Source: Syntrophaceae bacterium UBA2210 (lineage in GTDB: Bacteria; Desulfobacterota; Syntrophia; Syntrophales; UBA2210). From it: 17,811 nucleotides of DNA. The DNA lies in assembly GCA_002327865.1 (NCBI GenBank), contig DCUQ01000009.1:313251-331061 (forward strand), written 5' to 3'. Shown here one piece after another: positions 1 to 8,741 of the stretch. The notes below the pieces were generated by a model. That model was not told where the DNA came from and ran no database searches. It worked only from the letters and a program-made list of their open reading frames with translations. The number at the start of each line of letters is the position of its first letter. Within the stretch, counting starts at the first letter, position 1. A program made the translations under genes and the position numbers.

Positions 1-2
1 AC

Positions 3-1400
3 CTGGACCTGGGGCATTACGAACGTTTTACGGACAGCAAGCTGTGCAAAGACAATAATCTTACGACGGGACAGGTCTACTTCTCCGTAATATCAAAAGA
101 GCGGAAAGGGGAATATCTCGGCGGTACCGTACAGGTAATTCCACACATCACAAATGAAATAAAAGATAAAATCAAGGCAGCGGCCGACAGCGTCGACGTC
201 GCCATAGTGGAAATCGGAGGCACGGTCGGGGATATCGAGAGCCTTCCGTTCCTGGAAGCCATACGGCAGTTCAAAAACGAGGCTGGAAAGGAAAACGCGA
301 TATTCATCCATCTTACCTGGGTCCCCTACCTGAAATCCGCGGGGGAAGTGAAATCGAAGCCCACCCAGCACAGCGTCAAGGCCCTCCGCGAGATAGGCAT
401 CCAGCCCGATATCCTCCTGTGCAGGACGGAAGATTTTCTTTCGAAGGAGATCAAGGAAAAGATTTCTCTCTTCTGCAACGTGGAGGTAGGGGCGGTTTTT
501 ACCGCCAAGGATGTGGACTGGATCTACGAAGTCCCAATCATATACCACCAGGAAGGTGTCGACAAAAAGATCGTCGATCTTCTTAACATCTGGACGGGAC
601 AACCGCACCTTGAAGAGTGGGAAAAGGTCATATGCAAATTAAAGAACCCTGATCACGAGGTTGTTATTGCCATCGTTGGAAAATATGTCGACTGGACGGA
701 TTCGTACAAAAGCCTCAATGAAGCACTGGTCCACGGCGGGCTTCCCAGCAACTGCCGCGTCACGCTCCGTTTCGTCGACTCGGAAAAGATAGAGCGCGAG
801 GGAATCGGCAGCCTGCTCGACGATATAGACGGCATACTCGTACCGGGAGGATTCGGAAAGCGCGGTATCGAAGGGATGATTCAGGCGGTTACCCACGCCA
901 GGACACAGGGAATTCCGTTCTTCGGAATCTGTCTGGGTATGCAGATGGCGGTTATCGAATACGCCAGGAATGTCTGCAACCTGGAAAATGCAAACAGTTC
1001 CGAGTTTGACGCCGATACACCTTATCCGGTGATCGACTTTCTTCCCGAACAGCGGAATATTTCGGACAAGGGAGGAACCATGAGGCTGGGGGCGTATCCC
1101 TGTGTGCTTGAACGGTCTTCTTTCGCGTTCGCGGCGTACGGGCAGCAGAACATCAGTGAACGGCACCGGCACCGGTATGAATTCAACAACGACTACAAAG
1201 ATATCCTGACCCGGGAAGGGCTGAAGATAAGCGGGGTAGCCCCCGACGGAAGTCTTGTAGAGATAATAGAAATCGCCGATCATCCATGGTTCCTGGGCTG
1301 TCAATTTCATCCCGAGTTTAAATCGAAACCGAGAAGGCCCCACCCGCTTTTCTCGGAATTTATACGGGCTTCCCTGGAATACAAGTCTCGAAAGAATTAA
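3..1400 (+). CDS. pyrG: CTP synthase (glutamine-hydrolysing), 5'-truncated by the window edge
   Basis: CTP synthase makes CTP from UTP, ATP and glutamine in the cytoplasm, the last step of pyrimidine nucleotide synthesis. The frame is open from base 3, and 465 residues are present. The family is about 535-545 residues, so some 70 N-terminal residues lie outside the window; a start drawn at the GTG at 207 would be wrong. The synthetase domain shows DLGHYERF at the very start, then [11 protein letters not shown] and the [20 protein letters not shown] stretch. The C-terminal class I glutamine amidotransferase domain has its nucleophile Cys in FGICLGMQ (codon 930-932) and the His/Glu pair in FHPEF near the end. 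No residue looks damaged. hisH follows after 64 bases with no clear terminator hairpin between them, so read-through into hisH is possible. Confidence 0.97.
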   Translation: MDLGHYERFTDSKLCKDNNLTTGQVYFSVISKERKGEYLGGTVQVIPHITNEIKDKIKAAADSVDVAIVEIGGTVGDIESLPFLEAIRQFKNEAGKENAIFIHLTWVPYLKSAGEVKSKPTQHSVKALREIGIQPDILLCRTEDFLSKEIKEKISLFCNVEVGAVFTAKDVDWIYEVPIIYHQEGVDKKIVDLLNIWTGQPHLEEWEKVICKLKNPDHEVVIAIVGKYVDWTDSYKSLNEALVHGGLPSNCRVTLRFVDSEKIEREGIGSLLDDIDGILVPGGFGKRGIEGMIQAVTHARTQGIPFFGICLGMQMAVIEYARNVCNLENANSSEFDADTPYPVIDFLPEQRNISDKGGTMRLGAYPCVLERSSFAFAAYGQQNISERHRHRYEFNNDYKDILTREGLKISGVAPDGSLVEIIEIADHPWFLGCQFHPEFKSKPRRPHPLFSEFIRASLEYKSRKN

Positions 1401-1464
1401 TTCGTTTTTTTACACGCTGAAAAGATAGCTTATTTTTTTTAAACTCATCACAGGACAACGACTG

Positions 1465-2076
1465 ATGATTGCTATTATAGATTACGGAGCCGGAAATCTA
1501 ACCTCGGTAGCGCGAGCGCTGGCACATATCGGCGTAAAATGCAATATTACCGACAGGTATGAGGATATCCTTTCATCTGAAAAAATCATATTCCCGGGGG
1601 TCGGCGCCGCGGGAAAGGCAATGGAAATTATAAAGGCCCGGGAAATCGACAGGGCTATATATGATGTTATCGCGCAGCGGAAGCCCTTTCTCGGTATCTG
1701 CATGGGCGCTCAGATCATATTGGGCCGGAGCGAAGAGAACGATACGACCTGCCTGGGCATCATCCCCGGAGCAGTCAAGAGATTCCCGGAAGGCGACCTG
1801 AAAATTCCGCACATGGGGTGGAACAACATATCCTTTGTGCGCAAACATCCGGTGTTCGAAGGGCTGGATGAAAAAGCCCAGTTTTATTTTGTCCACTCCT
1901 ACTATCTCGCGCCTGAAAAAGATGGCGATATCGTAGCGACGACCGACTATGGAATATCTTTCGCGTCCGTCATCGGACACGATAACGTCGTGGCGACACA
2001 GTTTCATCCCGAGAAGAGCGGCAGGCACGGGCTGCAGATACTGAAAAACTTTTGCGACTGGGATGGCAGGGTATAG
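1465..2076 (+). CDS. hisH: Imidazole glycerol phosphate synthase, glutaminase subunit HisH
   Basis: HisH releases ammonia from glutamine and passes it to HisF, which makes IGP and AICAR in histidine synthesis. The protein has 203 residues, the normal size. It opens with the family start [14 protein letters not shown]. The class I glutaminase triad is visible: Cys79 in GICMGAQ (usually GICLGMQ), and His181 and Glu183 in FHPEKSG. The PHMGWN and FYFVHSYY motifs typical of HisH are also present. The stop codon lies two bases before the hisF ATG, so the two subunits are translationally linked. HisH/HisF paralogues also serve in surface-sugar amidination, but no sugar genes are visible here and both proteins look like the histidine-pathway type. 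Confidence 0.95.
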   Translation: MIAIIDYGAGNLTSVARALAHIGVKCNITDRYEDILSSEKIIFPGVGAAGKAMEIIKAREIDRAIYDVIAQRKPFLGICMGAQIILGRSEENDTTCLGIIPGAVKRFPEGDLKIPHMGWNNISFVRKHPVFEGLDEKAQFYFVHSYYLAPEKDGDIVATTDYGISFASVIGHDNVVATQFHPEKSGRHGLQILKNFCDWDGRV

Positions 2077-2078
2077 AT

Positions 2079-2858
2079 ATGCTTAGTAAACGGATCATCA
2101 TCTGTCTTGATGTAAGGGAAGGTAAAACCACCAAAGGAATTAAATTCAAGGGGAATGTCGATATAGGCGATCCGGTAGCCATGGCTGAAGAGTACTACCG
2201 GCAGGGTGTGGATGAACTCGTCTTTTACGATATCACCGCCTCATCAGACAAAAGAGATATCATCATCGACGTGGTCGAAGGGGTGGCGAAAAAAATATTC
2301 ATACCCTTCTCGGTCGGCGGAGGTATCCGTTCCCTAGATGACATGCACCGGGTGCTGGACGCCGGTGCTGAAAAAATCAGTGTCAACTCCGCCGCCGTTC
2401 TGGACCCGGATATTATCTACAAGGGCGCCGTGGCCTTCGGCAGCCAGTGCATCGTGCTGGGCATGGACGCGAAACAGGTAGAAAAGACCCCCGCGATGCC
2501 TTCCGGTTACGAAATCTATATCAACGGCGGCAGGACACCGATGGGGATCGACGCCCTGGAATGGGCTAAAAGAGCGCAGGACCTTGGGGCCGGTGAAATC
2601 TGCCTGAATTCGATCGACGCCGACGGCACGAATACGGGATACGAACTCGCGCTGACGGCGCTTATCTCCAAGAACGTATCCATACCGGTAATCGCATCGG
2701 GAGGAGCGGGATTACCCGAACATCTGAGAGATGTATTCCAGACATCGGACGCCGATGCCGCACTCATCGCTTCGATGGTCCACTACCAGCAATACACGGT
2801 CGCGCAGATAAAAGAATACCTGTCGAAAGAAGGCGTCCCCGTCCGCACGTTTATCTGA
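2079..2858 (+). CDS. hisF: Imidazole glycerol phosphate synthase, cyclase subunit HisF
   Basis: HisF is the TIM-barrel cyclase that combines PRFAR with ammonia from HisH to give IGP and AICAR. The ATG at 2079 is chosen because HisF proteins begin MLxKRII-CLDV; an upstream TTG at 2052 would add nine residues overlapping hisH. The product is 259 residues. The catalytic aspartates fall at the canonical positions: Asp11 in CLDV and Asp130 in GMDAK. The phosphate-binding loops SVGGGIRS and ASGGAG and the NSIDADGT motif are present. The insert-like segment [14 protein letters not shown], and Ile in place of Pro in the usual PCLDV motif, are lineage features rather than damage. It forms a two-gene unit with hisH; no other his genes are in the window. 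Confidence 0.95.
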   Translation: MLSKRIIICLDVREGKTTKGIKFKGNVDIGDPVAMAEEYYRQGVDELVFYDITASSDKRDIIIDVVEGVAKKIFIPFSVGGGIRSLDDMHRVLDAGAEKISVNSAAVLDPDIIYKGAVAFGSQCIVLGMDAKQVEKTPAMPSGYEIYINGGRTPMGIDALEWAKRAQDLGAGEICLNSIDADGTNTGYELALTALISKNVSIPVIASGGAGLPEHLRDVFQTSDADAALIASMVHYQQYTVAQIKEYLSKEGVPVRTFI

Positions 2859-3207
2859 TTGAAACGCCGTTTAAATCCACGAGTGACTTGTTCTTAAAGT
2901 TCTTTCCTGTAAAAAACAAAACTTGAATCGGAGTATGTGGTGTAGATTATAGATGGCAATCATTAACAAGAGTTAATGGCGACGTTAATCGAATTGTTTT
3001 CATGATAAGAATTCAGTCTTATGTCCCCCGAATTCCTACAGCGATTTTCAGCATCGCTACTTCGTCATCTCATCATCCGGCGGAGGTTAGGTCTTATTAG
3101 TGGGGTGGTCCCTACTGCATGATATATACCTCTCACGGAGAACATGATGGTGGATTGTTGAGTTATGACTTTTTCAGTAAACCCTAATTAGCACCACCTC
3201 AATTCTT
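2859..3207. other. Intergenic region with three small inverted repeats
   Basis: No gene is supported between hisF and the convergent barrel gene. Three short perfect inverted repeats lie in a row: a 7-bp stem with loop AAGA (2961-2978), a 6-bp stem with loop ATTCAG (3005-3022) and a 6-bp stem (3040-3058). None is followed by a T-run, so they are not obvious terminators. They might be protein sites or part of an untranslated RNA; nothing more can be said from sequence alone. Confidence 0.35.
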
Positions 3208-4119
3208 TCAAAACATCCTTGTCAAAACCAAGGTTGTTACATTACCTTCGGCGCCGTCTTTAGCACAAAACTCCCACTGACTCCTGAGTGAAACAGAAAG
3301 TTTGGCAGGAGGAATAAAAACGCTCACCTCTGGACCGACTGCATAGACCCTGTCATGTACACTTTTGTCCCAGGTAACATCTGAACCACGATCATCGGTT
3401 ACCTGCCACTGGCAGTATCCGGTCAATCCTACATCCCAGGTTTTAGCTAATGTTTTTCCAATACCCAACTCGAAATGAAAGTTGTCCCCGGGTTTCACGT
3501 CAGTTTCATCTTTCTTGCTGTGGATTTCATATCGGCTGAGAATCGATGCCGACCAAGTCTTTTCTACATCGAAATAGTAAGTTCCTCCCACGGTAGCCAT
3601 GCCCGTCCAGAAGTCTTTGCCCGGAGAAGCCGCTTTATTTTTATCATATTCGCCGGTTGGGACATAAAGTGCTAGGGCAAATGCAGCATCGTAACGGGGA
3701 CCGTGCCAGGCTAGAACGAATGGTTCCACGGCAATATCGCCCAGATCGAATTTTTCATCGTCAATCCCCGCTGCCTCAATTTCAATATCCGTATAGACAA
3801 GGGGAACTACGAGAGAAGCGCCAAAATCAGCCCCCAGAATCTTCATATTGGAGATCCAGACGAATCTATTGACCAAAGCGTAAACATTTAAATCATAGCC
3901 CACATCCAATTCATTTCCGTTTTTGTCTTTTAATTTATTAGCCGTATAAAATTGGTTATAAAGACGCCAGTAAAAACCTGGGGGTGGTAAAGTTGCGGCC
4001 TTAATCCCTTCACCACCGTTAACATAATGACCTGTTTCACCTGCAGAGACAGTCCCAAACAGCGCTCCCGCAAAACCAAAAACACAAGACAATATCGCTA
4101 TAGCAATAAATTTGCGCAT
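3208..4119 (-). CDS. Outer-membrane beta-barrel protein, SphA/phenol meta-pathway family (COG4313-like)
   Basis: This is a 303-residue exported protein. A Sec signal peptide is clear: MRKF, a hydrophobic core, and a likely cut after VSA at residue 26. The mature part is rich in alternating beta strands with aromatic girdles and ends in Phe, as outer-membrane barrels do. The PPGFYWRLYNQFY start, VPLVYTD, and ALALYVPTGEYD segments match the family annotated as 'protein involved in meta-pathway of phenol degradation'. That name is historical; members are probably porins or channels for hydrophobic or aromatic compounds. The ATG at 4119 is preferred over the GTG at 4128 because an AAGG site lies eight bases upstream of it. 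The gene stands alone behind its own promoter. Substrate unknown; a link to the aromatic-acid genes further along is only a guess. Confidence 0.72.
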   Translation of the reverse strand: MRKFIAIAILSCVFGFAGALFGTVSAGETGHYVNGGEGIKAATLPPPGFYWRLYNQFYTANKLKDKNGNELDVGYDLNVYALVNRFVWISNMKILGADFGASLVVPLVYTDIEIEAAGIDDEKFDLGDIAVEPFVLAWHGPRYDAAFALALYVPTGEYDKNKAASPGKDFWTGMATVGGTYYFDVEKTWSASILSRYEIHSKKDETDVKPGDNFHFELGIGKTLAKTWDVGLTGYCQWQVTDDRGSDVTWDKSVHDRVYAVGPEVSVFIPPAKLSVSLRSQWEFCAKDGAEGNVTTLVLTRMF

Positions 4120-4187
4120 AACCAGCACCTTTCTTTCTGTAAAAATGATAAATGATAATTGAATGACGAGACAATTTAAGTCAGAGG

Positions 4188-4215
4188 ACTATATCGGATG
4201 AGATTTATTTGTCAA
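4188..4215 (-). promoter_or_regulatory. Sigma70-type promoter for the barrel gene
   Basis: Reading the minus strand, a perfect TTGACA box (4215-4210) is followed after 16 bases by TATAGT (4193-4188). The ATG at 4119 lies about 70 bases downstream of the -10 box, giving a leader of about 60 bases. Strong match, single copy. Confidence 0.7.
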
Positions 4216-4356
4216 GTGATGAAACCTTCTATCGATCCTCCTTCGGTAACATTTTATTATGAGTCAACTAGATAATGCACCGTACCCGTTGCGGTCGTGG
4301 CGGTTGCAATTTGTTTGCAGTTTTGATCCTTATAAGATGCGAATCCCCTGTTCCAT

Positions 4357-4612
4357 TTGTTTGCCATTAGAAAGGAAACATATCATGCGCTAGAAAAAGA
4401 CTCTGTCACGCGCGCGTTATCGTGCAAGAAAACTCTGCTCACACGACATGCAAAAGCTTTTGCACCGAGTGGCTCGGGTAGAGTTCTTCCTGTTACTAAT
4501 CAACCTTCAACCTTAAATGAATATATACTCTTTCAGATCGCAATCTTTATCTCAGGTGCGAACTGAGCCATGGGAGATTTATGAATCTCCGCGCCCTTAA
4601 GGACGGGGATTT
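4357..4612 (+). mobile_element. Possible remnant of an IS200/IS605-family right end
   Basis: A weak reading frame (4357-4566) ends in a stretch containing GRVLPVTNQPSTLNE, reminiscent of some TnpB C-terminal tails. Just after it come a perfect 7-bp hairpin (4573-4590, loop TATG) and an imperfect palindrome built on CCTTAAGG with GC-rich arms (about 4589-4608). A 'gaatctccgc...cccttaaggacgggga' type end directly after tnpB is typical of IS200/IS605 right ends. No transposase domain, no left end and no intact tnpB are present, so at most this is a decayed fragment. The likeness is recalled, not searched. The rest of the region 4216-4861 shows no gene. Confidence 0.35.
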
Positions 4613-4861
4613 CCCGCTGGATTAAATACCTGTTTACACTTTTTAGGTCCTTTATCTTACTCTCAAAATCCTTGACAAAAACCGATTTCTGGAGTAGCGC
4701 GTGTAAAGAGTATGGCAGGTTAAAATTTCTTAAGGGAGGAATGATAAAAAGTCATCATAGGCTGTTAACTGGGATATACTGTTCGGAACTTTATAATTTG
4801 GGACAGTAAAAGCTAATGTTCACATGTTTACTGGTTTCCGAGACCGGAAGGGGGGGGTATT

Positions 4862-6259
4862 ATGAAATATTCGTGGTATTTGAAATCTGTGAAAAAGTAT
4901 CTTACGCTATTAGCGATACTATCGGCCCTATTCTTGGTATCATGTTCGGAAGGCGATACCATATATAACACTATTTATGAGGATCAACTCTACACGGCAA
5001 CATTTGTTCTGGATTTTGACGGCGATGGTCTGGCTCATTACCCCTTTGGCCCGGATATGGACGATGACGATGACGGGCTGCTCGTCCGTTTTGCGGGTGG
5101 AAGCGATGTTGATGATCAGGATCCGGATATTGGCGTCACCGGCCTGGGAAATGGATTGTTCAGCACGCCGCATTTCTACTGGGGTTCGGAAGATGACCCG
5201 GAAAAGGTGGGGTTCGCTGATTTTAATAACGATGGATGGCTGGACCCCTTCCTCCTGGAATCAAGTATATATGCGATGGGTGTCTATCTGAACCAGGGTA
5301 ATCAAGTCTTTAATACGGCAGTACACTATGGGATTGAAAGTACCTATGATGATGACACCCCTGCTTTAGGAGATTTTGATGAAGATGGCTTTCTTGACAT
5401 AGCTGTTGTGGGAGATGGAGTAAAAATACTCTGGGGCAATGGCGATGGATACTTCAGCAGCCATGAGATTCTGACCGTTTTTGGTACGGGCTTGAATTTA
5501 ACAGGTGCGATATCTGTTGATTTCGACGAGGATGGCCACCTCGATCTTGCCGTTTCAGACACTGACAGTGGCACTGTCATGGTTGCGTTTAATGATGGTA
5601 ATGGAAATTTTGGATCCCTTCAGACGCTCACCGTGACTAATGCAGATACGGTCTGTGCATTAAAGTTCGGGGATCTTGATGGTGATGGACATTTTGATAT
5701 TGTTGTCCCGAGAAGCACAACAACAGAGCCATACCAAGGTGTCTCTGTATATTTAGGCGACGGCAACGGAAACTTCTCCTCAGAGATAGTAACTGATTTT
5801 GATCTGAGAATTTCTTATGACACTAATGTAGCGCTGGGTGATTTTAACGAAGATGGGGACCTCGACATCATAGCAGGGGGTGAAACCTCTGACATAATAA
5901 TCGCGTTTGGCGATGGGGATGGTACGTTTAGTAACGCCACCAATATTGATACCGATCTAAGCAGTTTTTACCCATATTATGCTTACAATGTCAGCGACAT
6001 AACAGGAGATGGTCATCTGGATGCCGTTTTAACAGAGGATGGCGATGAGTTGATTGCCATCTTGAAGGGCAACGGTGACGGCACCTTTACCATCGGTGCT
6101 CTTGACCTGGGTTACGATGTCGAGATCATGGGCGCGTCCGTTGCGGATTTTAATGGTGACGGAATATTTGATATTGCGGTCAGCAGTGATGAAAGTTCCG
6201 AGCCGCAAGCCGGTCTCTACGTTGTATACGGTCAATCGGATACACTGGTAGTGGAATAA
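4862..6259 (+). CDS. Lipoprotein with seven FG-GAP/VCBS repeats (integrin-like beta-propeller)
   Basis: A 465-residue lipoprotein. The N-terminal signal ends in the lipobox LVSC with Cys28 as the lipidated residue; Ser at +2 suggests the outer membrane rather than retention in the inner membrane. After an Asp-rich linker (residues 51-90) come seven copies of the calcium-loop motif D-x-[DNT]-x-D-G-x-x-D, starting at residues 120, 171, 220, 271, 327, 379 and 429, spaced 49-56 apart. Seven FG-GAP units of this size are what a seven-bladed integrin-alpha-type propeller needs. Such proteins usually bind ligands, other proteins or surfaces; no enzyme motif is visible. A strong Shine-Dalgarno site (GGAAGG followed by a G-run) precedes the ATG. 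The gene is monocistronic and closed by a terminator. Ligand unknown. Confidence 0.85.
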   Translation: MKYSWYLKSVKKYLTLLAILSALFLVSCSEGDTIYNTIYEDQLYTATFVLDFDGDGLAHYPFGPDMDDDDDGLLVRFAGGSDVDDQDPDIGVTGLGNGLFSTPHFYWGSEDDPEKVGFADFNNDGWLDPFLLESSIYAMGVYLNQGNQVFNTAVHYGIESTYDDDTPALGDFDEDGFLDIAVVGDGVKILWGNGDGYFSSHEILTVFGTGLNLTGAISVDFDEDGHLDLAVSDTDSGTVMVAFNDGNGNFGSLQTLTVTNADTVCALKFGDLDGDGHFDIVVPRSTTTEPYQGVSVYLGDGNGNFSSEIVTDFDLRISYDTNVALGDFNEDGDLDIIAGGETSDIIIAFGDGDGTFSNATNIDTDLSSFYPYYAYNVSDITGDGHLDAVLTEDGDELIAILKGNGDGTFTIGALDLGYDVEIMGASVADFNGDGIFDIAVSSDESSEPQAGLYVVYGQSDTLVVE

Positions 6260-6278
6260 GAAACAATGCAGGCATAGA

Positions 6279-6313
6279 AGAGTCCCGCACCTATTTGATG
6301 CGGGGCTCTTTTA
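6279..6313 (+). terminator. Rho-independent terminator of the FG-GAP gene
   Basis: An 11-bp stem (AGAGTCCCGCA / TGCGGGGCTCT, one G-U pair), a 9-base loop and a following TTTTATT tract, 20 bases after the stop codon. The stem is GC-rich and convincing. Confidence 0.9.
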
Positions 6314-6492
6314 TTACATTTGTATAAAGACACTTTCGAACAATCGGCAAAAATGCCGCCTGACTCAATTTTTACACTCCTTGGATTCGAAATCAACGGC
6401 GAACAAGAAAACCAATTCTCACGCTTTGTAGGTGAAGCCAATAACTACACCAAATGCATTATCTCGAAAAATGAGCGCTTGGTGGGGGCAAA

Positions 6493-6516
6493 GCCTGCAC
6501 TCTTGACAAAGCAGGC
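6493..6516. repeat. Short copy of a REP-like palindromic repeat
   Basis: The 15 bases GCCTGCACTCTTGAC (6493-6507) are an exact copy of part of the larger palindrome at 7877-7924. GCCTGC is followed by GCAGGC at 6511-6516, so it can fold as a small hairpin. It lies just past the 3' end of the aminotransferase gene and could help end its transcript. No real gene is seen in 6314-6555. Confidence 0.55.
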
Positions 6517-6555
6517 AAAGACATTAGAAAATACCGGGAGCATTTCATTATTTTT

Positions 6556-7728
6556 CTAAACTGTACAACTACCCGAGGCCCTTTTCAATCTCCTGCAGGC
6601 CTCTTTGAGAACATCGTCTTCCTTGGCGAAACAGAATCTTGCAAGATTTTCACCGCTGTCGTCGTGGTAGAATGCCTCTCCCGGCACGCATGCGACACCG
6701 GTCTTTTGAAGCAGATATATGGCACGTTCCAGGCTGTTTTTGCCGGGCAGGGAAGAGATATCCGCCAGTACATAGTAGGCCCCCTGCGGGATATTGGGGG
6801 TGAATCCGACAGCTGCAAGGCCGTCGCAGAGGATATCGCGTTTACGGGCGAAATCACGCGCAAGAGCTTCGTAATAATTTCTGCCGAGCTTCGAGAGTCC
6901 CTCGGCAACGCCCGCCTGAAGGGGAGCCGGGCCGCACACATAAACAAGGTCATTAAAATAACCTATGCTACGCGCCCAGCGTTTATTACAGATAAGATAA
7001 CCGATTCTCCATCCGGTGATGCTGAAGGTCTTGGATGGGCCTGATATGGTTATGGTTCGCTCTCTCATTCCGGGAACAGTGGCCGGGGCCGTGTGTTTTC
7101 TGCCATCGTACAGAAAATGCTCATATATCTCGTCGGTGAAAACAAAGATATCGTGCCTGGCGGCAAAAGCGGCCAGATGTGCCAGCTCTTCTCCCGTGTA
7201 AACCTTTCCAGAGGGATTAGCAGGGGTATTGATCATTATGCCCCTGGTACGAGGAGTAACCGCGGCTTCCAGATCGGCCATGGGAAAAGACCAGTCCGGT
7301 GGGGACGTCCTCACATAAACCGGTACGGCTCCCGTGGCGATAAGCGTGCTTAAATGATAGCCGTAATAAGGCTCAAAAAGAATCACCTCGTCTCCCGGAT
7401 TGAGCAGCGCCAGGCAGGCGCAGTAAAAGGCACCCGTAGCCCCCGCGCTTACAACTATCTCCGAACCGGGATCGACAGACATCCCGGTAAACTTCTCCTG
7501 CTTGACGGCGATCGCTTCCAGGAGTCCGGAAATCCCCGCGTAATGCGTGTAAGTATTTATGCCGCTTTCGATTGCCTCCTGCGCTCCCCGTCTTACAGGT
7601 ACTGGAATCTCCGTATCGCATACTCCCTGAGAAAGGTTGATGCCGCCGAGCCGGGCACACTCTATCGACATATATCTGATCGCGGATTGTTCCACCAGTT
7701 TGTGACGTTTACTTAATTCTAAAGGCAT
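6556..7728 (-). CDS. PLP-dependent class I/II aminotransferase
   Basis: Fold-type I aminotransferase of 390 residues, the normal length, cytoplasmic. Visible landmarks in order: the GINTYTHYAGISGLLEAIA substrate-loop region (56-73), SAGATGAFYCA (94-104) around the cofactor phosphate, NTPANPSG with Asn171, DEIYEHF with Asp199 and Tyr202, the Schiff-base lysine Lys233 in SGPSKTFSITGWRIGY with Arg241, and the carboxylate-binding Arg364 in LARFCFAKE. This pattern fits the aspartate/aromatic/kynurenine aminotransferase branch, but exact substrate cannot be read from the motifs. Start ATG has GAGG four bases upstream. It stands alone between copies of a palindromic repeat. Its position a few kilobases from the arylpyruvate genes makes an aromatic amino acid role attractive but unproven; it has no visible Trp leader of its own. 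Confidence 0.9.
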   Translation of the reverse strand: MPLELSKRHKLVEQSAIRYMSIECARLGGINLSQGVCDTEIPVPVRRGAQEAIESGINTYTHYAGISGLLEAIAVKQEKFTGMSVDPGSEIVVSAGATGAFYCACLALLNPGDEVILFEPYYGYHLSTLIATGAVPVYVRTSPPDWSFPMADLEAAVTPRTRGIMINTPANPSGKVYTGEELAHLAAFAARHDIFVFTDEIYEHFLYDGRKHTAPATVPGMRERTITISGPSKTFSITGWRIGYLICNKRWARSIGYFNDLVYVCGPAPLQAGVAEGLSKLGRNYYEALARDFARKRDILCDGLAAVGFTPNIPQGAYYVLADISSLPGKNSLERAIYLLQKTGVACVPGEAFYHDDSGENLARFCFAKEDDVLKEACRRLKRASGSCTV

Positions 7729-7876
7729 AAATCCTCAAAAAACGTTTTCAATGTCGTATCGGGCAACGGGATATCTTTCCCCGGCCCTGATCTCTGCTTG
7801 TCGAGCACTTTTTCCACATATATCGTGATTTGTCAATGGATGCGAGACACTTCCCGGAAATCAGAGAGTACTTTAT

Positions 7877-7924
7877 GGTCAGGCCTGCACTCTTGACTGT
7901 TTTGTCAAATGTGCAGGTCTGACC
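7877..7924. repeat. REP-like palindromic element
   Basis: A 21-base arm (7877-7897, starting GGTCAGGCCTGCAC) and its near-complement (7904-7924, ending GTGCAGGTCTGACC) are separated by the six bases TGTTTT. Only two bases fail to pair and one pair is G-U. There is no T-run after it, so it does not look like a terminator. A 15-base piece of the left arm recurs at 6493-6507, so it is a dispersed repeat. It sits between the divergent aminotransferase and ykgJ-like genes. Confidence 0.75.
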
Positions 7925-7963
7925 CCTCTTCATTTCATTGTTTAAGCGTTACGAAAATAATGC

Positions 7964-7991
7964 TTGAGAATTGCAAAAAGGGGCGTATAGT
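7964..7991 (+). promoter_or_regulatory. Putative sigma70 promoter for the YkgJ-family gene
   Basis: TTGAGA (7964-7969), a 16-base spacer and TATAGT (7986-7991), about 46 bases before the chosen ATG at 8038. It lies inside an upstream extension of the reading frame, which argues that translation does not begin at 7909. Confidence 0.5.
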
Positions 7992-8037
7992 GCTTGCGTT
8001 TTTCACATATCCGTTGTGTTGCGAGGGAATGGCTTTT

Positions 8038-8418
8038 ATGGAGAATGTCAACCCGTGTCTCACTTGTGGCGCCTGCTGCGCCTTCTACCGTGCCTCATTT
8101 TACTGGGCCGAAACCGATGAAGGGACCCCGAACGGCGTTCCCTCGGAATTGACGGAAAAACTCGATGAGTTCCGGGTTTTCATGACAGGAACAAACGGGG
8201 CGCATCCACGGTGTATCGCCCTTCAGGGTGCTGTAGGATCGGAGGTCTTTTGTTCCATCTATTCTTCCAGGTCGTCGGTCTGCCGCTCCTTCCCCGTTTC
8301 CTGGGAGAACGGCGTGCATAATCCGAGATGCGACAAGGCCCGCGCCGCCTGGGGACTGGCCCCTCTGACACCCGATTCCCAGAACGAACCACATCCTCAT
8401 CTTCCTAATGCGGCATAA
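8038..8418 (+). CDS. YkgJ-family CxxCxxCC cysteine-cluster protein
   Basis: A 126-residue protein of the family named for its zinc- or iron-chelating cysteine cluster. It begins [16 protein letters not shown], with Cys7, Cys10, Cys13 and Cys14, and has further conserved Cys at 59 (PRCIALQG), 72 (FCSIY), 82 (VCRSFP) and 98 (RCDKARA). The family is widespread; its biochemical role is not settled, and metal binding is inferred from the cysteines. The start at 8038 gives the usual N-terminus and has GAGGGA nine bases upstream. Starts at 8029 or 7909 would overlap that site, or the promoter and palindrome. Monocistronic. Confidence 0.85.
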   Translation: MENVNPCLTCGACCAFYRASFYWAETDEGTPNGVPSELTEKLDEFRVFMTGTNGAHPRCIALQGAVGSEVFCSIYSSRSSVCRSFPVSWENGVHNPRCDKARAAWGLAPLTPDSQNEPHPHLPNAA

Positions 8419-8741
8419 TGGTGAGTATACAGGCTCAACTGTTTTATAACCTTCCTTCCGCGGTTCACGGCGATCCGCGTTGTTATAGAATTGTCGAAAC
8501 CGTTACACACGGCCATCATCAAAAAAACGCCTCTGCAATAAACGATTTATAGGGTTTTTCAGGCCTTTGAAGTTTTGTGCATAGGCAAAATGAGACGATA
8601 ATGATATAAGGCCGTTCAAGGTTGTGCTGCCGTGTCCCGCCATAACCTGCACAGCAATAACCGCGCCGTTAGCAGGCGAGCACAGTTTCCCCATGTCGTA
8701 CCGGAATAAGAATCATTTTACACTGTGAGGGAAACAACGCC
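8419..8741. other. Intergenic region without a recognisable gene
   Basis: No convincing ORF or RNA. A 5-bp inverted repeat CGCGG/CCGCG occurs near 8460-8480 without a T-run. TACACT at 8719-8724 could be a -10 box for the MFS gene, but no good -35 box stands at the right distance. GAGGGA lies upstream of the ATG at 8742. Confidence 0.4.

Noticed and set aside
639..1343. Long minus-strand frame inside pyrG
   Set aside because: It is the shadow of the intact CTP synthase frame; no start signal or domain of its own.
1465..2858. HisH/HisF as part of a surface-sugar amidination system
   Set aside because: No sugar nucleotide or WbpG-type amidotransferase gene is nearby, and both proteins keep all the standard histidine-pathway residues.
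6320..6559. 79-codon plus-strand ORF after the FG-GAP gene
   Set aside because: TTG start without a ribosome-binding site, no recognisable motif, contains the short repeat copy and overlaps the end of the aminotransferase gene.
7909..8037. Upstream start for the YkgJ-family gene
   Set aside because: It would place the palindromic repeat and a good promoter inside the coding region and adds residues absent from the family; the ATG at 8038 has a ribosome-binding site.
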